Shown: positions 17,425 through 26,255 of the stretch, piece after piece
How the letters are laid out: the number at the start of each line of letters is the position of its first letter
Numbering within the stretch: position 1 is the stretch's first letter
Position numbers and translations under genes: made by a program
From: Chitinophagaceae bacterium
GTDB lineage: Bacteria > Bacteroidota > Bacteroidia > Chitinophagales > Chitinophagaceae
Direction: 5' to 3'
Assembly (NCBI GenBank): GCA_016721085.1
Contig: JADKJI010000025.1
Coordinates: forward strand, 1 to 64,000
DNA length: 64,000 nt
Notes under the pieces: generated by a model
Database searches by the model: none
Told to the model about the DNA's origin: nothing
The model's input: only the letters and a program-made list of their open reading frames with translations

Positions 17425-19230
17425 TCATCGTATCAATTTAGAATCCGTAGTCAGTTGTTTTCTTTCCATCTTATCTATCTTAATACCAAATGGAATATTA
17501 TCTGCTACCAGATTACCCAGGGCTAATACTGCACGGCAATTCTGTAATTGTAAAGTGCCTTCCTTTGACTCCTTACCAGTCTTAATCTGGTTGTGAATAA
17601 AGTACAATTCATCAGTACTTTTTGCTGTCATCAATTGACTTCCAATAAGGTTAAACTTATTGTTTTCGATCCTTATGTTTCTATGAACATAATAGCCCTC
17701 TTTTATTTCATGATTTTCAGGCGCAATAGCTATGGCGTAAGAATCTGGTGCTGAATTATAACCGCATTCATTAAAGGTATTGTTACGGATTATCATATCC
17801 TGCACAGGACCGGATTCATACCAACTCGATGCATCGTTGCTGATAAGTATAGCATGCATTCCCACTCTATTGAACAGGTTGTTTTCAATAACCACCTTTC
17901 GCCGGGTTGTGACTAAAAGACCTCGTGTGTTGGTATTCTTGAAAATACAATATCGTAATGAGAACTCAGGTGTCCAGGTGATATTTTCAACTACCTGGCC
18001 TACAGATACATTTTCAGGCACTGGCTTCTTAAGTGTCAGGCTGATTTCCCTCTCAGTCACTCTGGTTACAGATTGCACAATACCATAACCAACTATCTCA
18101 AGTGTTGCAGGATTTACAAATGCAATGGAATCATTTTTGAAAAATGCCTTCATGCCATATGTCTGTCCATGCATAAACTTTACTGCTATTTGGTTTGGGG
18201 CTTTAATACTCGTTATCTTGAGGTGTGTCCCGTGAACATTTATAGGATCATCATGTAATCCATCAAAACGGCAATTCAGTACTTCAATCTTTCCCTTACA
18301 TCCTGAAAAGTGTAATCCATCGGCGAAGGAAGCGATATGTCGGCCACTGCCAGCCTTTGGCTCAACAAATACATTTTCAATAGATATATTCTCCGTGAAT
18401 TGATTTACAATACCCAGCCCATGCATGTAATGCATTGAAAGATTCTTCAACTTTATGTCTTTACTATATGCTATAAATGCCCCAACCTGATCACGGATAG
18501 GGTCTCGCACTGTGAAAACATTCCCAACAGGATAGTCGCTAACTTTAAATTCACCCTCAAACTTCAAACGCTGTGGGGCTGTTTGTGTAATTTTTGCTCT
18601 TGTCAATACTTTGTAAGCATCGTTGGCATAAAACATCATCTGCTTAGAAGTATCCATTCTAATACAATGGAAGTTTATGCCTCTCCAATCTTCTCCATAC
18701 CAAACCAGCTTATCGCTTTCAATTTTAAACCAGGAGTCTGGATGCACTCTCGCCTCTATGGCTTTATTGGTTGCAGAAACAATTGTAAACTCCGACATAG
18801 TTGGCCTGGCGTAATCAACCGCTAAGTTCTTAATAGTTATATCGCGACAGTTATCAATAACAAAACTTATCATTTTGCCATGATACAATAACATAGATCC
18901 ATTGCCTTCAATGGTAAAATCATTCATCCCTTCCAGTAAAATACCGATGGTCTTTATCTTTGAAGGACATTCCTCTTCAGTAGATGTATTGGAAATGAAA
19001 TATTCTTTCTTAATAGCCTTTTCAGGATACAGATCGTATTGTCCTTTGGGAAATATAAGTTTGGCTACCGAGTTCTTTTTGCAATAAGCAAGGGCTTTTG
19101 CAATAGCAGCAGTAGCATCTTGATGACTATCAGGTACTGCTCCGAATTCGGAAACAGACACTGATCCTGCTCTTTGTCCAAAAACAGATAGCGCTATTAT
19201 AAAAAATAAAACAGTCAATAAACTTCTCAT
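17425..19230 (-). CDS. GH110 alpha-1,3-galactosidase
   Basis: This 601-residue right-handed parallel beta-helix enzyme has signal peptide residues 1-19. Family GH110 features recognised are KEYFISNTSTEEECPSKIKT near 75-94, IEGNGSMLLYHGKM, SFADGLHFSGCKG near 301-313, and HDDPINVHGTH near 326. The aspartates D304, D327 and D328 match the conserved set proposed as catalytic in GH110. Family members remove terminal alpha-1,3-linked galactose from blood-group-B-like, linear alpha-Gal or carrageenan-type structures. Linear versus branched preference cannot be told. It is embedded between esterase and fucosidase genes with 10- to 20-base gaps. Confidence 0.87.
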   Translation of the reverse strand: MRSLLTVLFFIIALSVFGQRAGSVSVSEFGAVPDSHQDATAAIAKALAYCKKNSVAKLIFPKGQYDLYPEKAIKKEYFISNTSTEEECPSKIKTIGILLEGMNDFTIEGNGSMLLYHGKMISFVIDNCRDITIKNLAVDYARPTMSEFTIVSATNKAIEARVHPDSWFKIESDKLVWYGEDWRGINFHCIRMDTSKQMMFYANDAYKVLTRAKITQTAPQRLKFEGEFKVSDYPVGNVFTVRDPIRDQVGAFIAYSKDIKLKNLSMHYMHGLGIVNQFTENISIENVFVEPKAGSGRHIASFADGLHFSGCKGKIEVLNCRFDGLHDDPINVHGTHLKITSIKAPNQIAVKFMHGQTYGMKAFFKNDSIAFVNPATLEIVGYGIVQSVTRVTEREISLTLKKPVPENVSVGQVVENITWTPEFSLRYCIFKNTNTRGLLVTTRRKVVIENNLFNRVGMHAILISNDASSWYESGPVQDMIIRNNTFNECGYNSAPDSYAIAIAPENHEIKEGYYVHRNIRIENNKFNLIGSQLMTAKSTDELYFIHNQIKTGKESKEGTLQLQNCRAVLALGNLVADNIPFGIKIDKMERKQLTTDSKLIR

Positions 19231-19240
19231 ATTTGCATTT

Positions 19241-20575
19241 CTACTGTTTGGCTATGATTGGTATTCCAATTGTATCAGCGTTCATTTGAAGAACTATCAC
19301 TGTACAAATTGAATCGGGTAAAGAATCGGGAATTGACAACTTTATAGAATTTCCTTCCTGTGTAAAAGATACTTTAACTCCATTAATAAAATTCGCTTTA
19401 AGCAGTTTTATTCCTTCTGGAACAGGTAATACTAATTGGTCACCCGGCTTTTTAAATAGGTGCAGATATATCTTATTGCCCTTTCTTGTTGCCGCTAAAA
19501 CACTATCCGGCTTATACGGTCCTCCTTTGGTTCCATAGATAGCCTCACCATTTACTTTGAGCCAATCTCCCATTTCCTTCAGTCGTTTCACTTGTCTGTC
19601 TTCCATTCGTCCATCTGGCATTGGACCAACATTGAAAAGAAGGTTACCATTACCACCTGCTGTTCCAACTAATGTCTGAATACATTCTTTCAGTGTTTTC
19701 ATCTTGTCATTAGGTTTCCATGCCCACTGATGACAAATAGTGATACAGGATTCCCAGGGATTCGACATATTTATCTCACCTACTTCCTGTTCTGGAGTGG
19801 CATAATCACCTACCGTTTCAGGCGTCATTATTTTATGAGTGCCTTTGCCGAGACGGTTATTGATGATTACGTTTTTATCTAGTTTCTTCAGGTAATTATA
19901 GATATCAGCACCCATTTCCTGTGTCCACGGACTTTCCCAATTCCCGTCAAACCAGATCATATAGGGATGGTAATTCGTAACCAGTTCCTTCAGCTGATTC
20001 TTCATGTACTGGATGAATCTAGTCATATCAGCTTTTGGATCAGGCTCCTTTATTCCATTATTGTGAATAGGGTAATTCAAATCGTACCAATCCAATACAG
20101 TATAATAAAGGCAGAATTTGATATCGTACTTCTTACATGCTTTTGCAAGCTCACCTACTATATCCTTTTTATACTGCGAATGCATGATACTGTAGTTCGA
20201 GTAAGCTGTTGGCCACATCGAAAACCCATCATGATGTTTGGAAGTAAAAGTGATATACTTCATGCCCGCATCTTTGGCTGCTTTCACCCATGCATCCGCA
20301 TTAAATAATACCGGATTGAATTCCTTATAAAGACTATCATAATCTTGTTGCGATACTTCATGATTTCTTGACCATCCAATTTCAGTGCCACGCATAGAAA
20401 TAGGTCCCCAATGGATAAACATACCAAATCGCTTATCCATAAATCCATCAAGGATTTTTGAATCCGTTTTTTCAAGAACAACAGTTTTTTGTTGAGCTTC
20501 GGAAAAAAGGCTGCAACACAAAAAGAAGAACATTACAAAAGACCTATTCATAAAATTTGTTTTATTTAATTTCAT
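19241..20575 (-). CDS. GH29 alpha-L-fucosidase (paralogue 1)
   Basis: This 444-residue exported fucosidase has the GH29 barrel signatures RFGMFIHWGPIS (about 49-60), YITFTSKHHDGFSMW, and the nucleophile Asp210 in MIWFDGNW. The catalytic domain is followed by a short beta-sandwich. It removes terminal alpha-L-fucose in a retaining reaction. Its start overlaps the end of the upstream sulfatase gene by 14 bases, and Met9 is an alternative start that gives a more typical signal peptide. It is the shortest linker type of the four GH29 copies in this locus. Sequence differences around the nucleophile suggest distinct linkage preferences among them. Confidence 0.9.
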   Translation of the reverse strand: MKLNKTNFMNRSFVMFFFLCCSLFSEAQQKTVVLEKTDSKILDGFMDKRFGMFIHWGPISMRGTEIGWSRNHEVSQQDYDSLYKEFNPVLFNADAWVKAAKDAGMKYITFTSKHHDGFSMWPTAYSNYSIMHSQYKKDIVGELAKACKKYDIKFCLYYTVLDWYDLNYPIHNNGIKEPDPKADMTRFIQYMKNQLKELVTNYHPYMIWFDGNWESPWTQEMGADIYNYLKKLDKNVIINNRLGKGTHKIMTPETVGDYATPEQEVGEINMSNPWESCITICHQWAWKPNDKMKTLKECIQTLVGTAGGNGNLLFNVGPMPDGRMEDRQVKRLKEMGDWLKVNGEAIYGTKGGPYKPDSVLAATRKGNKIYLHLFKKPGDQLVLPVPEGIKLLKANFINGVKVSFTQEGNSIKLSIPDSLPDSICTVIVLQMNADTIGIPIIAKQ

Positions 20576-22088
20576 CCGGCCAAGGAATTGGAAGCCCCGA
20601 ACTTTTTAATGATGGCATTTTAGCCTTTCGGTTCTTTAACTCTTGTGTAAGCAAAGCCGCCATGGCTTTTCGCTTTTCAGGAAACTGTTTTGATAACTCA
20701 TTATTCTCACTGATATCCTCCTTCAGATTATATAGTTCCAATTCCCCAGTCTTGTGAAAATATATCAGCTTCCAATCACCCTGACGTATCGCACTCATCC
20801 AAGAAATACCATGTAAATCCAGGTTTGTCCAGTTATTAGGATAATGCCAGATCAATATCTTATTATCGTTGACTTTATTTTTGTGCTTATAATACGGAAG
20901 CATGTTTTCTCCATCTACTACTTGTTGCACCTCGTACTTTTTTATGCCAGCCATTGCAAGAACAGTTGGGAGCATATCATCCACACTTAGATACTGAGAT
21001 GAAATACTGGCTTTTTGAATACCGGGACCAGCAACTATCATTGGAACACGAATACCTCCTTCGTATAATGAACCCTTGCCTTGCTTTAATGGAAGGTTCT
21101 GTGTTTGCGCAGCGGCGCTTCTTGGTGGTGCCAAACTCAATCCTCCATTATCTGAAAGAAACAGGATATAAGTGTTCTTATCCAATTTGGCTTTCTTTAG
21201 ATAGTCCATTATATCACCCAAACTTTTATCCATCCCTTCTACCAAAGCAGCGTATTTAGCTTCATTCTCGGTTAAGCCCGCATCAATATACTTTTGATAA
21301 AAGCGCTTGTCTTTTTCAAATGGAAGATGCACTGCATAGTGCGACATATAAAGGAAGAAAGGCTGCTTTCTAGCAACCGTCCTTTTTACCTGAAAGATTG
21401 CTTCCATCGTTAGTGCTTCTGTTAGGAAAACTTTCTTTTCAGCATAGAAATCTAGTCCGCGAACATCTCGGAGCGTATCTGTTTCGCTACTTCTATATTT
21501 TTTCTCTCCTAAATAACTTCCAGGGTGTCCGGCAGATGATCCGCCGATGTTTACATCAAATCCAATATTCAGGGGTTCTGAAGCGGGTGTACCATATGGT
21601 GCAAAATGTGCTTTACCGCAATGAATTGTTCTATATCCATTTTCCTTTAATAGCTGTGGTAATGTGTTTGCAACAATTGTTTTAGGGGTCCCTTTCAAAG
21701 GACTCAATCCATTGTAGTTCCAGGCAGCAGGATTCAATACACTATCAGGATAATCTGTTGGCTCATCTTTTATTACATTAGTCCAGTTGGTAACCATATG
21801 CCGAGCTTCATTCATACCGGTCATTATACTCACTCTTGTTGGAGTACAAACGGCATTGGCATACGCATTTGTCAGTTTTATCCCCTGACTGGCTAATCGC
21901 TCCATATTAGGAGTATGGAAACGACGGTTTTGTTCGGTAACCTTATCCCAAAAAGGTAATGAGCAATCCTGCCAGCCCATATCATCCACTAAGAAGATAA
22001 TGATATTAGGCTTCTTACTTTGCGAATTACTTTCCTTTCCCACGAAAAGAAAACATGCAAGAAACAATATGTAAGAAAGATACTTCAT
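20562..22088 (-). CDS. family S1 sulfatase with CTPTR motif
   Basis: This 508-residue sulfatase has a signal peptide (residues 1-22), metal ligands in VDDMGWQDCSLPF, and a formylglycine motif CTPTR (Cys81) in which Thr replaces the usual Ser. GKAHFAPYG stands in place of GKWHLG, and SDNGG lies near 312. The GKAHF variant and the long insertion between metal site and cysteine mark a branch distinct from its neighbours. Cys and Arg of the maturation motif are present, so activation is plausible. It is co-linear with GH29 genes on both sides, overlapping the downstream one by 14 bases. Confidence 0.87.
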   Translation of the reverse strand: MKYLSYILFLACFLFVGKESNSQSKKPNIIIFLVDDMGWQDCSLPFWDKVTEQNRRFHTPNMERLASQGIKLTNAYANAVCTPTRVSIMTGMNEARHMVTNWTNVIKDEPTDYPDSVLNPAAWNYNGLSPLKGTPKTIVANTLPQLLKENGYRTIHCGKAHFAPYGTPASEPLNIGFDVNIGGSSAGHPGSYLGEKKYRSSETDTLRDVRGLDFYAEKKVFLTEALTMEAIFQVKRTVARKQPFFLYMSHYAVHLPFEKDKRFYQKYIDAGLTENEAKYAALVEGMDKSLGDIMDYLKKAKLDKNTYILFLSDNGGLSLAPPRSAAAQTQNLPLKQGKGSLYEGGIRVPMIVAGPGIQKASISSQYLSVDDMLPTVLAMAGIKKYEVQQVVDGENMLPYYKHKNKVNDNKILIWHYPNNWTNLDLHGISWMSAIRQGDWKLIYFHKTGELELYNLKEDISENNELSKQFPEKRKAMAALLTQELKNRKAKMPSLKSSGLPIPWPDEIK

Positions 22089-22102
22089 TACTTAAGCTGA
22101 TT

Positions 22103-23584
22103 TTAACTGCCATTTGCTTTTTGATTAGGCTTCCTTCCCCAATCAGGTAAATCGATATTCAAATCGTCATGATATTCTTTCATTTGCTTCTTGAGCAAAG
22201 TCCTCAAATTCTTTATCGTATCTGAATATTTGATATCATTTGAAAGATCATTATTTTCCCAAGGATCTTTCTTCAAATCAAATAATTGTGTGGTCAATAC
22301 TCCCTTCACATTATACACAATTAACTTCATTCCATCTGCTGTCTTGATGCTCCGGCTCCAATGCCCATAAACATTATATATCGAAGGCCTGATTGACTTT
22401 TTCTGATTTCTTATGATCGGCATCAAGCTTTTTGCTTCTACAGAAGAAGGAGGTGTGATACCAAGATATTCATACAAAGTAGGTGTGATATCGCTTAGAC
22501 AGACAAACTGCTTCGATTTTGAGTTTTTTGGAATACCAGGGCCAGCAATTATCATTGGTACACGAATGCTGTGTTCGTATAAACTTTGCTTTCCAACCAA
22601 TCCATGCTGTCCAACAGCCAATCCATTATCGCCAGCGAATACAATTATTGTATTATCTCTTAATCCGTTCTTTTCGAGAGCTTCTAATATTCTTCCCACT
22701 TGTTCGTCCATCTCACTTACCATTCCATAATACAAGGCGATTTCTCTTTTAACGTCGGCTTCTTTTCTCGGATGTGAAATCAGGTTTTCATCTCTAACAT
22801 TAAGATCGCCGTTATCAAACGGATGTTCTGTTTTAAAATTTGGGGGAAGTGTAATCTTATCGGGAGAATACATATCCTGAAATTTCTTTGGAGGTGTCCT
22901 GGGGTCGTGCGGAGAAGTGAATGCAACATAACAATAAAATGGGGTCGCTTTTGCCTTTTCACTATTCAGGAAATCGATAGCTGCATCGGCATACAATTCA
23001 GTACTGAACGTATCGCTTTTCCATGAGGCAGATTGAGGATAGGCAGCTGTTGGATCGTAATGATAAACAGTAGGGTGTTCTTGTCCGCCATCACCAGGAA
23101 AATGCATACCTCCAAAAAATATCTTATCGCCACTATTGAAGAACCGGTTATGTGATTTCTTATCACTATGCCATTTACCTGTATGAAAAGTGGTATACCC
23201 TCTTTTATTCAATTCTTCTCCAATGCCAATAATACTATCTGGAATATTGCCTCCATCTCCGGGCAAACGGTTCACATACCTGCCCGTCAACATCATAACT
23301 CTACTTGGAATACATACCGCCCCCTGATGACCACCCATTACATGTGCTTGCATAAAACTCAATCCTTCTTTAGAAAGCTTATCCAAATTAGGCGTTTGAA
23401 TTTCATTATTCCCCCAGGCGTGGATAGTGTTATAGCTTTGGTCATCACTATATATGATGAGTATATTCTTTGCTTTAGCTGGCTTTACCTGCCCAACTAT
23501 TGCGAATGGGAAATAAAGAGCTAGCAAGAACATTATAATTGTTCTTATAGTTGAGTTCATTCTTAGAAGGCAGGCATTTATCAT
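22103..23584 (-). CDS. family S1 sulfatase (choline-sulfatase/S1_7-like)
   Basis: This 493-residue exported sulfatase has an N-terminal hydrophobic signal at about residues 14-31, and Met9 is a likely alternative start. The metal site is YSDDQSYNTIHAWG. The formylglycine motif CIPSR (Cys91) is followed by VMMLTGRYVNR, then TGKWHSDKKS near 136 and GDNGLAVGQHGLVGKQSLYEHS near 334, the latter typical of the choline-sulfatase-like branch. Such enzymes in glycan loci act on sugar sulfates; the position attacked is unknown. It lies 14 bases after the GH29 gene and 14 before the CTPTR sulfatase. Confidence 0.87.
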   Translation of the reverse strand: MINACLLRMNSTIRTIIMFLLALYFPFAIVGQVKPAKAKNILIIYSDDQSYNTIHAWGNNEIQTPNLDKLSKEGLSFMQAHVMGGHQGAVCIPSRVMMLTGRYVNRLPGDGGNIPDSIIGIGEELNKRGYTTFHTGKWHSDKKSHNRFFNSGDKIFFGGMHFPGDGGQEHPTVYHYDPTAAYPQSASWKSDTFSTELYADAAIDFLNSEKAKATPFYCYVAFTSPHDPRTPPKKFQDMYSPDKITLPPNFKTEHPFDNGDLNVRDENLISHPRKEADVKREIALYYGMVSEMDEQVGRILEALEKNGLRDNTIIVFAGDNGLAVGQHGLVGKQSLYEHSIRVPMIIAGPGIPKNSKSKQFVCLSDITPTLYEYLGITPPSSVEAKSLMPIIRNQKKSIRPSIYNVYGHWSRSIKTADGMKLIVYNVKGVLTTQLFDLKKDPWENNDLSNDIKYSDTIKNLRTLLKKQMKEYHDDLNIDLPDWGRKPNQKANGS

Positions 23585-23598
23585 GTAGCTATTCCAAA

Positions 23599-25035
23599 TT
23601 AATATTCTATTCTGAAGCCAGCAGCATATTTCAATGCTAATTCCTTTTTCAATTTATCCGATAGCTTCACCACAACAATACCGTTTTTTAACTCACCTTT
23701 CAATGGCTTTGGATACCCAAGAATTGAGATCTTTTTTATTTTCTCAATTCCTGCTAATGGAATCGCTATTTCGGAAGGGAGAGATACATCATCAGTTTCG
23801 GATAACCAGTAACTATAAAATACTTTTGCAGTTTTTGATTTTGTGTAGAACTGGTTTGCCGTTGCATATGGCGCTACTGCTTCTGATCCATAAATACCTT
23901 CTCCATTTATCTTCATCCACGCTCCAATATCTTTCAATCTTTCATAAGCAATAGGATCCCAGTCACCTTTGGGGCCAGGCCCAATATTCAGCAACAAATT
24001 ACCTCCTCTTGAAACGATCTTTACCAAGGTATGAATAAGATTACGTGATGACTTATAAGTATCACCAGGAACATAACTCCATGAATTGCCCATTGTCATA
24101 CAGGTTTCCCATGGATAAGGCAAAGGACTGTCAGGTAATTGTTGCTCAGGTGTCTTGTAATTTTCAAATTCACCTGAAACGGTTCTATCCACAACTATAA
24201 GTCCTGGTTGATGAGAACGGGCCATCCCTGCAATCTTCGCCATATCTATATCCTGGTCATACTTGCCACTTTCTGTTTCATTCACGCCTTTTGAATCCTT
24301 AACAGGTCTTACTTGCCCACCATCTAACCATAAAATATCCATCTTGCCATACCCACTCATGAGTTCCTCAATCTGTTTGTAGGTGAAATCCTTGAACTGG
24401 TTCCAGCGCTGCGGGTATTTTGCAGGATTATAATTCGGGTTCCTGTCTTTAGGTGGGAAATAAGGCCACCAATAATTTTCATTATGCCAATCGGGCTTAG
24501 AGAAATAAGCACCTATCTTGAAATTCTCTTTACGAAATGCATCAAATACTTCCTTGGCGATATTACTTCGTGGATTAGAAGCAAATGGAGTGTTTGTACT
24601 GGTTATCTTATAATCCGTTTGCTTCGTATCAAACATACAAAAGCCGTCGTGGTGCTTGGTAGTGAACACTACATAACCCATCCCTGCGTCTTTTGCTGCC
24701 GCTACCCATTTCTCTGGATTAAAGTCTACCGGATTAAATGACGTTTGAAGATTTTCATACGCTTTCTTGTATGAATAATAATCGGGACCATACTGACCTT
24801 TTCTTTGAGTCCAGCCCTCGTCTTCTGGACAAATACTCCAACTCTCCACTACTCCCCATTGACTATAAGTCCCCCAATGCATGAATAAGCCGAACTTCAG
24901 ATCCTGCCATTCAGCCAATTGCTTTTGGACTTTGGGGTCTGATGGTACAATATAGCCATCGGTCATTATATGTTCCTGAGAATACAAATTTGAAACCGCT
25001 AAAAAACCTAATGCTATAAGAAGTAGTCTCTTCAT
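23599..25035 (-). CDS. GH29 alpha-L-fucosidase (paralogue 2)
   Basis: This 478-residue exported GH29 enzyme has signal peptide residues 1-20. LKFGLFMHWGTYSQWGVVESW lies near 46-66, VVFTTKHHDGFCMFDT near 122, and nucleophile Asp238 in ILWLDGGQVRPV. The long insert around residues 68-100 and the WLDGGQ nucleophile context differ from the other three copies. C-terminal beta-sandwich residues from about 390 complete the fold. It probably removes fucose in a different linkage or on a different aglycone. Gap to the upstream beta-propeller gene is 49 bases, one of the two largest (with the ~50-base gap before the SGNH gene) inside this run. Confidence 0.9.
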   Translation of the reverse strand: MKRLLLIALGFLAVSNLYSQEHIMTDGYIVPSDPKVQKQLAEWQDLKFGLFMHWGTYSQWGVVESWSICPEDEGWTQRKGQYGPDYYSYKKAYENLQTSFNPVDFNPEKWVAAAKDAGMGYVVFTTKHHDGFCMFDTKQTDYKITSTNTPFASNPRSNIAKEVFDAFRKENFKIGAYFSKPDWHNENYWWPYFPPKDRNPNYNPAKYPQRWNQFKDFTYKQIEELMSGYGKMDILWLDGGQVRPVKDSKGVNETESGKYDQDIDMAKIAGMARSHQPGLIVVDRTVSGEFENYKTPEQQLPDSPLPYPWETCMTMGNSWSYVPGDTYKSSRNLIHTLVKIVSRGGNLLLNIGPGPKGDWDPIAYERLKDIGAWMKINGEGIYGSEAVAPYATANQFYTKSKTAKVFYSYWLSETDDVSLPSEIAIPLAGIEKIKKISILGYPKPLKGELKNGIVVVKLSDKLKKELALKYAAGFRIEY

Positions 25036-25084
25036 ATAAATACATTTACAAAAATTTCAAAATAGCTTACTCAAAAAAAGTTCT

Positions 25085-26230
25085 TTAGTTTTTTAAAGGG
25101 ATTATTACATCAAAACTGTTCTGCAAAACCTTTCCATCAGTTCCATTAGTTTTTTTTCTTCTTGCAGCAGCTAAGATGGCTAAGGCCTTACCTTGAATAT
25201 CTGTATACACAAAGGGACGTTCCAGATTTTCTAATTCAACAATTTCACCATTGTTCATTGCTAATTGCTTATTTGAAACTAAAGTGTGAATAGCAGGTCC
25301 CCAACCGATTCCATCTTTTGAAGTTAATAATACCAATGCACCAAATTGTTTGGTCAACTTACCACTGTTTGTGAAATTTTTCGCAACAGCATAAAATCGC
25401 TTTCTAGCCTTATCATACCATATACATGGATCTTCACAAGAAAATTCTTTATCAGTAAACACAGCGCTCTTAATACTAAAAGGGCCTATAGGCGTCTTTG
25501 AAGTCGCTATCCACATAGTCATATGCCCTGGTGTCGGTGTCCTTGATTTGAACATCATATAATAGGTATGATCAGGACCTTCAATGACTGATGGATTATT
25601 TGTGACTTCAAAGGTCTTTAGGTTATCCGGGCATATCAATGGTTCACTCACTTTCTGAAACGTTCCATTAATCATATCATCCAAACTATTCGCTACTAAT
25701 ACTCCGGTGCATTGGGTAGTATTGTATTTTAACCACTCCAGCGATTCTTTTGAAATATTTGCCAGATAATAATTTGGGTTATAATTATTACTTACATAAT
25801 AGAGGTAAAACTTCTTTCCAAATTTTCTTATCTGAGGATTATGCATTGTAAACCGATCCCATCTGTTTTTGTCGCCATCCCCTTTCAGAATTGTATTTAC
25901 ATGTTTATATGGCCCTTCCAATCTATCTGATACAGCATGAGCTATCTCTGAGTACATCATCCACCCGCCAAACTCATCAAAAATGTAATTCATAGCATTC
26001 ACAGATGTATCTCTTTTCCCGTGAGGCCATCTGGAATAAAACAGATGAAACTTGCCATCCTCTCCTTTAATTACACTTGGGCACCACGAATAATAATCAT
26101 CCAACTCAAATAAGGCAGTCTTAGGTATCTTTTCTAACCTACTATTCAAATTAAGATCATCAGTATCATGTTGCGCTGATAACGAAATTGGGAAGAGGGA
26201 CAACAGAAAATATATAATGACTCTACTCAT
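25085..26230 (-). CDS. five-bladed beta-propeller glycoside hydrolase-like protein
   Basis: This 381-residue exported protein has signal peptide residues 1-19. Repeated blade motifs fit a GH43/GH32/GH117-type beta-propeller: DDYYSWCPSVIKGEDGKFHL near 44-63, FTMHNPQIRKFGKKFYLYYV, NNPSVIEGPDHTYYMMF, and CEDPCIWYDKARKRFYAVAK. Acidic residues at blade starts (DDYYSW, CEDPC) are candidates for the catalytic pair. I cannot place it in a numbered family from sequence alone. In this locus it may remove a sugar not covered by the fucosidases, galactosidase, mannosidase or hexosaminidase. Upstream gene GH20 is 25 bases away. Confidence 0.72.
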   Translation of the reverse strand: MSRVIIYFLLSLFPISLSAQHDTDDLNLNSRLEKIPKTALFELDDYYSWCPSVIKGEDGKFHLFYSRWPHGKRDTSVNAMNYIFDEFGGWMMYSEIAHAVSDRLEGPYKHVNTILKGDGDKNRWDRFTMHNPQIRKFGKKFYLYYVSNNYNPNYYLANISKESLEWLKYNTTQCTGVLVANSLDDMINGTFQKVSEPLICPDNLKTFEVTNNPSVIEGPDHTYYMMFKSRTPTPGHMTMWIATSKTPIGPFSIKSAVFTDKEFSCEDPCIWYDKARKRFYAVAKNFTNSGKLTKQFGALVLLTSKDGIGWGPAIHTLVSNKQLAMNNGEIVELENLERPFVYTDIQGKALAILAAARRKKTNGTDGKVLQNSFDVIIPLKN

Positions 26231-26255
26231 ATTGGTTTTAAATGAACTAAATATT

